Shown: piece after piece, positions 1 through 5,181 of the stretch
Numbering within the stretch: the first letter of the stretch is position 1
Layout of the letters: each line of letters opens with the position of its first letter
Origin: Bacteroidia bacterium
GTDB taxonomy: Bacteria > Bacteroidota > Bacteroidia > Bacteroidales > Prolixibacteraceae
Direction: 5' to 3'
Assembly: GCA_025358395.1 (NCBI GenBank)
Contig: JANYJT010000227.1
Coordinates: forward strand, 1 to 6,210
Length of the DNA stretch: 6,210 nt
Position numbers and translations under genes: made by a program
Notes under the pieces: model-generated
What the model was told of the DNA's origin: nothing
The model's database searches: none
Seen by the model: the letters and a program-made list of their open reading frames with translations, nothing else

Positions 1-23
1 CCGGCGGATTGCAAATCCACCGG
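1..23. repeat. Strong hairpin, possible REP-like element or operon 3' end
   Basis: Arms 1-10 (CCGGCGGATT) and 14-23 (AATCCACCGG) pair over 10 positions with a 3-nt GCA loop and one C/A mismatch. In RNA made from the minus strand that mismatch becomes a G-U wobble, so the stem is fully paired in the operon transcript. It begins 20 bp past the hydrolase stop at 44. A second small stem, TGCG/CGCA, lies at 29-38. The element reaches the window edge, so a following T-tract, needed to call a terminator, cannot be judged. It resembles GGATTGCAAATCC-type dispersed repeats that I recall from Bacteroidota genomes. Confidence 0.6.
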
Positions 24-43
24 AGCGATGCGGGCGCACATTT

Positions 44-805
44 TCAAATTACAATCTGCAGTCCGTCGTAACCCGGTTCAACACCTTTCGGCAACTCTTC
101 AAGCAACTCAGCATGCAGTCCCATGTCATGGCTCATGTGTGTCAGATAGGTCATCCGCGAAGAAATCTTTTTCACTATCTGAAGCGCCTGCTCCAGGTTC
201 AGATGGGAAATATGAGTTGTTTTTCTTAAGGCACAAATAACCAGTGTATCCAGTCCCTGAAGCTTTTCCAACTCCTCTGGTTCGATTCGGTTGAAGTCTG
301 TCAGGTAGGCAAATTTTCCGAACCTGAATCCATAAACAGGCAGTTTATGATGGTAAAGCCGGATGGGTGTAATTCTGATACCCCCGATTTCAAAAGATTT
401 TCCATCAATTGGCACGAGATCCATCTGAGGCGTTCCAGGGTACTTTATTTCGGCAAATGCATAATTAAAGATTGTCTTCAGGTTGTCGGCTACCCTTTTT
501 TCGCAGTAAATATCCATCGGGGATTTTCGGATCCAGTTGAAGCTGCGAATATCGTCCAGACCGAAGATATGATCTGCATGTTCATGGGTAAGCAGGACGG
601 CATCGAGATTGGTGACCCGGTGTTTCAGCATCTGCTGCCTGAAATCCGGTCCGGCATCCACCAGCAGACTGGTTCCATTTTCCTCTACCAGGATGGCGCA
701 TCTCAACCGCTTATCCCGGTCATCCGTAGAACGGCAAACCTCACAATTGCAAGCGATTACCGGAATTCCTTGCGAGGTACCTGTCCCCAGAAGTGTAATT
801 TTCAT
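44..805 (-). CDS. MBL-fold metallo-hydrolase, PhnP-like
   Basis: This 253-residue protein is a predicted cytoplasmic metal-dependent hydrolase of the metallo-beta-lactamase fold, closest in style to PhnP and related phosphodiesterases. The N-terminus LLGTGTSQGIP (5-15) is the typical first strand and loop. A CxCxxC cluster (Cys19, Cys21, Cys24) resembles the structural zinc site of PhnP-type proteins. The metal signature THEHADH (73-79) supplies His74, His76, Asp78 and His79, followed by GLDD (82-85). Further likely ligands are Asp170 in LTDFN and the C-terminal histidines around THMSHDMGLH (222-231). The ATG at 805 gives a canonical N-terminus. The gene begins 12 bp after the methyltransferase stop, so it is probably the last gene of the same transcript. 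Its substrate cannot be read from sequence; a phosphodiester such as a cyclic phosphate or nucleic-acid end is a family-based guess. Nothing ties it to uronate catabolism. The fold call is very secure and the PhnP-like label moderate. Confidence 0.9.
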   Translation of the reverse strand: MKITLLGTGTSQGIPVIACNCEVCRSTDDRDKRLRCAILVEENGTSLLVDAGPDFRQQMLKHRVTNLDAVLLTHEHADHIFGLDDIRSFNWIRKSPMDIYCEKRVADNLKTIFNYAFAEIKYPGTPQMDLVPIDGKSFEIGGIRITPIRLYHHKLPVYGFRFGKFAYLTDFNRIEPEELEKLQGLDTLVICALRKTTHISHLNLEQALQIVKKISSRMTYLTHMSHDMGLHAELLEELPKGVEPGYDGLQIVI

Positions 806-817
806 CCTTACTTCCCT

Positions 818-1543
818 TTACTTTTTCTGTAATCCTGATCCAGAGGACGAAAGTAGGAAAATGGACGGACGTTTGTTGAGATCCGGCAAAGATTTCTTCC
901 AGGCTGCGATGGTTTTCGTCACCACGAATTCACTTTCCATGGTCAGATCGGCTGCAATGCAAAGCCGGGTATGATCCTGACAAGTTGCCAGAAGGTCATT
1001 TAGCAGATGGAAGTTCCGGTAGGGTGTTTCGATGAAAATCTGCGTCTGATTGTCTCGGGCCGAATTCCTCTCCAGGTTCCGGATGGCGGCAGTCCGCTCG
1101 GCTGGCTTGACCGGAAGATATCCAATGAAAGCAAAATTCTGTCCGCTCATGCCGGAAGCCATGAGGGCGAGCAAAATTGAGGAAGGACCCACCAAAGGTA
1201 CTACCTGAATCCCCTTTTCATGAGCAATCTTCACCAGGTCTGCGCCTGGATCGGCCACACCCGGACAGCCGGCTTCAGACAGGATACCTACGTCAAAACC
1301 CTGTTTGATAGGATCCAGCAATGTTTCCAGTCCCATTTGCCTGGAATGTTCATTCAGCTCTCTGAAATCTAAATCATCGATGACGATCTCCGGCACCATC
1401 TTCTTCAGATGCCGGCGTGCAGTACGCAGATCCTCAACAACAAAATAGCGAAGTGTCCGGACGACTCTGAAAATCTCAGTCGGCAGAACCTTGTCGAAAG
1501 CTGTTTCGCCAAGAATGGTAGGAATCAGGTATAGTTTGGCCAA
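818..1543 (-). CDS. SAM-dependent methyltransferase, tetrapyrrole methylase (RsmI-like) family
   Basis: This 241-residue protein belongs to the tetrapyrrole (corrin/porphyrin) methylase superfamily, whose RsmI branch 2'-O-methylates 16S rRNA. Visible motifs are LYLIPTILGE at the N-terminus (4-13), LSEAGCPGVADPG (88-100), which corresponds to the SDAGxPxxxDPG SAM-binding loop of RsmI, and PLVGPSSILLALMASG (116-131), which matches the PxPGxSA segment. FIGYLP (139-144) follows. It is shorter than classical RsmI (about 285 residues) and lacks that protein's C-terminal extension, so a true RsmI function is uncertain. The start is TTG at 1543: no ATG lies near it, the next in-frame methionine is residue 49, and residues 4-13 match the family's usual N-terminus. 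An ATT codon at 1558-1556 overlapping the eda stop is the only upstream alternative noted and is unlikely. The gene sits 10 bp after eda and 12 bp before the hydrolase gene, so co-transcription is likely. Substrate unknown. Confidence 0.88.
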   Translation of the reverse strand: MAKLYLIPTILGETAFDKVLPTEIFRVVRTLRYFVVEDLRTARRHLKKMVPEIVIDDLDFRELNEHSRQMGLETLLDPIKQGFDVGILSEAGCPGVADPGADLVKIAHEKGIQVVPLVGPSSILLALMASGMSGQNFAFIGYLPVKPAERTAAIRNLERNSARDNQTQIFIETPYRNFHLLNDLLATCQDHTRLCIAADLTMESEFVVTKTIAAWKKSLPDLNKRPSIFLLSSSGSGLQKK

Positions 1544-1553
1544 TGATGGATTT

Positions 1554-2231
1554 TTAATTTTTTGCCTTTAATTCTTTTACGATGGCCATGGCTTCTCTTA
1601 CTTTTTGTTCGATGAAACCAAAGTCCCCACTGGCAATAACCTCAGGTGGAGTGAGTTGCGAACCTAATCCAACACATGCCACACCCGCTTTAAACCAAGC
1701 CTCGAGGTTTTCCCGGTCGGGGGTAACGCCTCCTGAAGGCATGATCAGCGTCCACGGACAAGGCGCCAGAATGGCTTTTACGAATGAGGGTCCGCCGACC
1801 TCCTTACCAGGAAAGATCTTCACGATTTCGCAGCCCAGCTCTTCGGCCAGGTTGATTTCGGAAAGCGTTCCGCATCCCGGCATCCAGGCGATCTTGCGGC
1901 GGTTGCAGACTTTGGCCATATCCGGATTCAGACTTGGGGAGACGATAAAATTCGCTCCAAGCTGGATGTAGAGGGCTGCAGTCGCGGCGTCCACGACAGA
2001 TCCAACACCCATCACCATTTCAGGACACTCTTTTGCGCACCATTTGTTCACTTCAGCGAACACTTCATGGGCAAAATCGCCCCTGTTGGTAAATTCAAAA
2101 ACCCTCGCTCCACCGGCATAGCAGGCTTTGACGATGTTTTTCACAAGGTCGGCATCTTTGTTGTAATAGAGTGGAACGATGCCCGTTCCGGTGAGGGTAT
2201 TCAGTACGTGTAATCTTTTGAATCGAGCCAT
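1554..2231 (-). CDS. eda: 2-dehydro-3-deoxy-6-phosphogluconate (KDPG) aldolase
   Basis: This 225-residue class I aldolase cleaves KDPG to pyruvate and glyceraldehyde-3-phosphate in the cytoplasm, the last step of KDG catabolism and of the Entner-Doudoroff route. Family proteins often also act on 4-hydroxy-2-oxoglutarate. Key residues are visible: the general acid/base Glu46 in FEFTNRG (45-51) with Arg50, and the Schiff-base Lys138 in VKIFPG (137-142). GVGSV (75-79), VSPSLNP (97-103), the MPGCGT turn (117-122) and the phosphate-binding MPSGGV near the C-terminus complete the barrel. Length is slightly above the approximately 210 residues of the E. coli enzyme. The start ATG at 2231 has no Shine-Dalgarno sequence, as expected for this phylum. 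The gene lies 50 bp after kdgK, whose product makes its substrate, and that gap contains three TGCTAAT repeats. Function is well supported by motifs and context. Confidence 0.95.
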   Translation of the reverse strand: MARFKRLHVLNTLTGTGIVPLYYNKDADLVKNIVKACYAGGARVFEFTNRGDFAHEVFAEVNKWCAKECPEMVMGVGSVVDAATAALYIQLGANFIVSPSLNPDMAKVCNRRKIAWMPGCGTLSEINLAEELGCEIVKIFPGKEVGGPSFVKAILAPCPWTLIMPSGGVTPDRENLEAWFKAGVACVGLGSQLTPPEVIASGDFGFIEQKVREAMAIVKELKAKN

Positions 2232-2241
2232 GAGAATAATT

Positions 2242-2264
2242 TGCTAATATGCTAATGTGCTAAT
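2242..2264. repeat. Three octamer-spaced TGCTAAT repeats
   Basis: TGCTAAT occurs at 2242-2248, 2250-2256 and 2258-2264, an exact 8-bp period with one variable base between copies. On the transcribed (minus) strand this reads ATTAGCA three times. The array fills much of the 50-bp gap between kdgK and eda and is flanked by ATTTGC and GCAAAT on the minus strand, which could pair as a 6-bp stem. It explains why this gap is longer than most others in the operon. Function unknown. Confidence 0.8.
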
Positions 2265-2281
2265 TGGGCAAATGTGGAAAT

Positions 2282-3316
2282 TTAGCGGGAAACGCGGCCG
2301 GATGAGTCTCCGCCCATCAGCTTCTCGACTTCCGAAACTGTTACCCTGTTATAATCTCCATAGATAGTATGCTTCAGGCAGGATGCCGCTACCGCGAAAT
2401 CCAGGGCCGATTGAAGGTCTTCACGGTAGGTCAGCAAGCCATAAATCAGTCCGCCCATGAAAGAATCTCCACCGCCGACCCGGTCGACGATATGGGTAAT
2501 CTGATAGGTTGGAGCCTTGTAGAGCATTTTCCCGTCGTACAGCACGCCGCTCCACGAATTGTGGTTGGCGTTGACAGATCCCCGGAGGGTGGTAATAACT
2601 TTTTTACAACGCGGAAAACGGGACATAATTTTCTGTGATACTGATAGATAAGCCTCAGCATCCACATGACCGGAAGTCACATCTACCCCATCGGGATGAA
2701 TGTGCAGGGCCATTTCGGCATCTTCCTCATTACCCAAAACGACATCGCATCCTTCAACCAGCAAAGGCATGACTTCGTGCGCCTGTTTGCCATATTTCCA
2801 GAGATTTTTTCTGAAATTCAAGTCGGTAGAGACGGTTATTCCCAGTCTGTTAGCGGCTTTTATTGCCTCAAGGCAAACATCCGCAGCACCCTGTGAGATA
2901 GCGGGAGTGATACCCGTCCAATGAAACCAGGTGGCACCCTGAAAAACCTTGTCCCAGTCGACCATTCCTGATTTTATCTCAGCAATGGAAGAACCGGATC
3001 TGTCGTAGATGACCTTACTGGCACGGCTGACAGCGCCAGCTTCAAGGAAATATATTCCTATCCTGTCGCCTCCCCTTATAATTCCTGTCGTGTCGACTCC
3101 GAATCCCCTCAACTCGCGAATGCAGGCATCGGCGATTTCGTTTTTAGGAAGCCGGGTAATGAATTTAACATCGATGCCAAAGTTGGCCAGTGAGACGGCA
3201 ACATTGGCCTCGCCTCCCCCAAATGTGGCGCTCAGGTTGCCGGATTGACCGAACCGCTCGAAGCCGGGTGTTGCCAAACGCAACATGATTTCGCCGAATG
3301 TGATTACCTTTTCCAT
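2282..3316 (-). CDS. kdgK: 2-dehydro-3-deoxygluconate (KDG) kinase, PfkB family
   Basis: This 344-residue PfkB (ribokinase-like) sugar kinase most likely phosphorylates KDG with ATP to KDPG. The N-terminal FGEIMLRL (7-14) and glycine-rich sugar-binding GGGEANVAVSLANFG (33-47) are the first PfkB signature. The second signature is DRVGGGDSF (278-286), in which Asp284 is the catalytic base and GGGD replaces the more common GAGD anion hole. LNFRKNLW near the middle and the VLGNEEDAE segment are typical of KDG kinases. Family membership alone would allow other sugar substrates; the assignment to KDG rests on position between the KduD-like dehydrogenase gene (12 bp upstream) and the KDPG aldolase gene (50 bp downstream). 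The start ATG at 3316 is followed directly by the conserved first strand MEKVITFGE. No truncation or frameshift is seen. Confidence 0.92.
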   Translation of the reverse strand: MEKVITFGEIMLRLATPGFERFGQSGNLSATFGGGEANVAVSLANFGIDVKFITRLPKNEIADACIRELRGFGVDTTGIIRGGDRIGIYFLEAGAVSRASKVIYDRSGSSIAEIKSGMVDWDKVFQGATWFHWTGITPAISQGAADVCLEAIKAANRLGITVSTDLNFRKNLWKYGKQAHEVMPLLVEGCDVVLGNEEDAEMALHIHPDGVDVTSGHVDAEAYLSVSQKIMSRFPRCKKVITTLRGSVNANHNSWSGVLYDGKMLYKAPTYQITHIVDRVGGGDSFMGGLIYGLLTYREDLQSALDFAVAASCLKHTIYGDYNRVTVSEVEKLMGGDSSGRVSR

Positions 3317-3328
3317 TTCAAAAGTCGA

Positions 3329-4126
3329 TTAGTTGATTTCGTTTTCGCCTTTTACGTAACCAAAATTAGCCAAAATACCGCCATCCACATAGAGGATATG
3401 GCCATTGACAAAATCTGCAGCCTTTGAAGCGAGGAAGAGTGCGGCATTGCCAACATCTTCCGGCTCACCCCATCGACCGGCGGGTGTGCGTGTCATAACC
3501 AGATCGTTGAATGGATGTCCACCCAGACGGATCTCGGCGGTTTGGGAAGTTGCGATATAACCCGGACCTATCCCGTTGATCTGGACATTATATTTGGCCC
3601 ACTCGCAGCACATGTTGGCCGTTAAAAGTTTGAGTCCACCCTTGGCTGAGGCATAAGCCGAAACTGAGTTTCGGCCATAGACGCTCATCATGGAGCACAT
3701 GTTGATGATTTTGCCGCTGCGGCGGGCGATCATGCCGGGTGCCACGCGTTTGGCGATGATCAGCGGAGCAACCAGGTCGATATCGATGACCTGCTTGAAG
3801 TCGCTGATGGCCATGTTCAGAATCGGAATACGTTTGATGATACCGGCATTGTTAACCAGGATATCAACTGGTCCAACTTCCTTTTCGATGATTGAAATTC
3901 CTTTATCTACAGCTTCTTCGTTGGTCACATCGAAGTTGAGCGTAAAGACGTCGAGTCCAACTTTGGCATATTCCACTTTGCAGGATTCCAGTTTTTCGTC
4001 AGACAAATCGTTGACGCAAATTTTGGCACCTGCGGCACCGAGCGTTTTGGCGATGGCCATACCGATTCCATGGGTCCCACCCGTAATCAGGGCTACTTTG
4101 CCTGTTAAATCAAAAAGGTCATTCAT
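3329..4126 (-). CDS. kduD: SDR-family dehydrogenase, KduD / gluconate 5-dehydrogenase-like
   Basis: This 265-residue classical short-chain dehydrogenase probably reduces 3-deoxy-D-glycero-2,5-hexodiulosonate (DKII) to KDG. The Rossmann motif TGGTHGIG spans 15-22, Asp40 at the end of the second strand suggests NAD(H) preference, NNAG is at 92-95, and Ser145, Tyr158 and Lys162 (YASAK) form the catalytic triad. The PGYIATSQT and ILYVDGG segments near the C-terminus are also KduD-like. The position of the catalytic-tetrad asparagine (VNL in most SDRs, NLN in E. coli KduD) reads IDIDL, giving Asp117. Closely related Bacteroidota proteins are often annotated gluconate 5-dehydrogenase, so biochemical specificity is not proven. 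The kduI gene 41 bp upstream and kdgK 12 bp downstream favour the KduD role. The ATG at 4126 follows an A-rich leader without Shine-Dalgarno. Confidence 0.85.
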   Translation of the reverse strand: MNDLFDLTGKVALITGGTHGIGMAIAKTLGAAGAKICVNDLSDEKLESCKVEYAKVGLDVFTLNFDVTNEEAVDKGISIIEKEVGPVDILVNNAGIIKRIPILNMAISDFKQVIDIDLVAPLIIAKRVAPGMIARRSGKIINMCSMMSVYGRNSVSAYASAKGGLKLLTANMCCEWAKYNVQINGIGPGYIATSQTAEIRLGGHPFNDLVMTRTPAGRWGEPEDVGNAALFLASKAADFVNGHILYVDGGILANFGYVKGENEIN

Positions 4127-4167
4127 ATTTATTTGTTTTAAGTATTGTTTTAATATTTCCAGGCGGA

Positions 4168-5010
4168 TTACCTCAACTGGTTGGGCTGAACGATGTCCAT
4201 ATCAGCATAATCAAGGTTCTCACCAGCCATTCCCCAGATAAAGATATAATTGCTGGTGCCGGCGGCTGAATGGATCGACCAGTTGGGTGAAATTACGGCC
4301 TGCTCGTTGGTCATCCAGATATGGCGTGTCTCCTGTGGTTGTCCCATGAAATGACAAACTGCCTGACCATCGGGTACATTGAAATAGAAATAAACTTCCA
4401 TTCTGCGGCTGTGGGTATGGGCAGGCATGGTGTTCCAGACACTTCCAGGTTGAAGTTCAGTCATACCCATCTGCAGTTGGCAGGTTTCAATCACCTTACT
4501 TATAAGCAACTGATTGATTTGTCTTTCGTTAGAAGTAAGCTGTGATCCCATCTTAAGAACGTTTGCATCCTTCATGGTAATATGGCGGGATGGAAGTTCC
4601 TTATGTGCAGGTGTTGAATTCAGGTAGAAACGGGCAGGTTGATCCTTGCTTTCAGAGTTGAAAACGATTTTTTCAGATCCCTTTCCGATATAGAGCGCTT
4701 CCTTGAAATCGACTGAATAGACCTTTTCGTCGACCGTAACTGTTCCTTTGCCACCAATATTAATAATTCCAAGTTCCCGGCGGAAGCAGAAAAAGGGTGC
4801 CTTCAGCGGTTCAATGGTAGTAAGTTCAAGTGGTTCGTTGACGGGTACTGCTCCACCGGCAATGTAACGGTCGTAATGGGAATAAACCAGGTTAATGGTA
4901 TCCGGTTCCATTATGGTTTCAATCAGAAAATGTTCTCTGAGTTTTTGGGTGTCATAATGCTTTGCATCAGCAGGATGGGAAGCAAATCGTTCTTCGAATC
5001 TGATAGTCAT
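4168..5010 (-). CDS. kduI: 5-dehydro-4-deoxy-D-glucuronate isomerase (DKI isomerase)
   Basis: This 280-residue cupin-fold enzyme converts 5-dehydro-4-deoxy-D-glucuronate (DKI) to 3-deoxy-D-glycero-2,5-hexodiulosonate (EC 5.3.1.17). The zinc ligands are visible as His198, His200 and Glu205 in AHTHSRRMEVYFYF, and His247 in WSIHS; their spacing (2, 7 and 49 residues from the first His) is the same as I recall for the E. coli enzyme (196, 198, 203, 245). Other family blocks are YSHYDRYIAGGA (43-54), RRELGIINIGGKGTVTVD, LTSNERQIN, ETCQLQMGMTEL, MGQPQETRHIW and FIWGMAGEN. Length matches the family (about 278). It is the first gene of the leftward operon; the ATG at 5010 has an A/T-rich leader with no Shine-Dalgarno, about 60 nt downstream of the predicted promoter. 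Presence of KduI indicates growth on unsaturated uronates from pectin or glycosaminoglycan-like polymers. Confidence 0.97.
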   Translation of the reverse strand: MTIRFEERFASHPADAKHYDTQKLREHFLIETIMEPDTINLVYSHYDRYIAGGAVPVNEPLELTTIEPLKAPFFCFRRELGIINIGGKGTVTVDEKVYSVDFKEALYIGKGSEKIVFNSESKDQPARFYLNSTPAHKELPSRHITMKDANVLKMGSQLTSNERQINQLLISKVIETCQLQMGMTELQPGSVWNTMPAHTHSRRMEVYFYFNVPDGQAVCHFMGQPQETRHIWMTNEQAVISPNWSIHSAAGTSNYIFIWGMAGENLDYADMDIVQPNQLR

Positions 5011-5072
5011 GATAGGTCAATTTTAAAGATTTTTACTTATAATTCGGTCTGCGGAAATTTGTGTGGCCGGGA

Positions 5073-5104
5073 CAAATATAGCTACTAATTTGAATTTGTG
5101 CAAT
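5073..5104 (-). promoter_or_regulatory. Predicted promoter of the kdu operon (Bacteroidota type)
   Basis: Read on the minus strand, 5080-5073 is TATATTTG, a perfect match to the Bacteroidota -7 consensus TAnnTTTG. An ATTG at 5104-5101 lies 20 nt upstream and fits the -33 TTG/TTTG element. Transcription would start near 5066-5069, leaving a leader of roughly 57-60 nt before the kduI ATG. The -33 element lies inside the palindromic operator at 5099-5112, so a bound repressor should exclude RNA polymerase. The consensus is established knowledge; use in this organism is inferred. Confidence 0.7.
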
Positions 5105-5112
5105 CGATTGCA
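5099..5112. promoter_or_regulatory. LacI-family operator O1 (perfect palindrome)
   Basis: TGCAATCGATTGCA is a perfect 14-bp inverted repeat with a central CG step, the usual architecture of LacI/GalR operators in which the hinge-helix leucine (Leu59 of the adjacent regulator) wedges into the central CpG. It overlaps the predicted -33 element of the kdu promoter. It is the strongest palindrome I found in the divergent gap, and the regulator gene lies beside it. Binding by that regulator is inferred. Confidence 0.75.
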
Positions 5113-5120
5113 TTTTATTT

Positions 5121-5126
5121 TGCAAT
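5121..5126. promoter_or_regulatory. Extra operator half-site TGCAAT
   Basis: An exact copy of the O1 half-site (TGCAAT) starts 22 bp to the right of the start of O1, but the following bases (TTCAAG) do not complete a palindrome. It could be a weak auxiliary site or chance in A/T-rich DNA. Confidence 0.3.
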
Positions 5127-5152
5127 TTCAAGTTAAAAATAGATTTTTTTCA

Positions 5153-5160
5153 CATCTTTG
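5153..5160 (+). promoter_or_regulatory. Candidate -7 element of the lacI-family gene
   Basis: CATCTTTG differs from the Bacteroidota -7 consensus TAnnTTTG only at its first base. Transcription would begin about 5165, giving a leader of only some 15-20 nt before the ATG at 5182. No clear -33 TTTG lies at the ideal distance; TTTC at 5126-5129 is 23 nt upstream. The element overlaps the left edge of operator O2, which would fit autoregulation. Weaker than the kdu promoter. Confidence 0.4.
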
Positions 5161-5172
5161 TAATCAATTGCG
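5159..5172. promoter_or_regulatory. Second LacI-family operator O2 (imperfect)
   Basis: TGTAATCAATTGCG matches O1 at 11 of 14 positions in the same register. Its centre is 60 bp from the centre of O1. It overlaps the candidate -7 element and start site of the regulator gene and ends 9 bp before its ATG, so it would suit autorepression and possibly looping with O1. The central CG step of O1 is replaced by CA here, which may lower affinity. An 8-bp palindrome TTGCGCAA (5168-5175) overlaps its right side. Confidence 0.55.
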
Positions 5173-5181
5173 CAAGGGATC

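Noticed and set aside
1..38. Resemblance of GGATTGCAAATCC to a tRNA-Cys anticodon arm (loop TTGCAAA, anticodon GCA).
   Set aside because: Only an anticodon-like stem-loop is present. The following bases contain no T-arm with GTTCGA, no acceptor stem and no CCA, and the stem is longer than a tRNA anticodon stem.
347..832. 161-codon plus-strand open frame opposite the MBL-fold gene.
   Set aside because: It lies almost wholly antisense to a gene with intact catalytic motifs and has no recognisable motif of its own.
2262..2281. Possible internal promoter for eda (CACATTTG on the minus strand, near TAnnTTTG).
   Set aside because: The first consensus base is wrong, no clear -33 element was found at the right distance inside kdgK, and the match sits in A/T-rich repeat DNA, so support is too weak.
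3690..4241. 183-codon plus-strand open frame opposite kduD.
   Set aside because: Its low-complexity Met/Ile/Ser-rich translation is a shadow of the conserved SDR gene and spans the kduD/kduI gap without sense.
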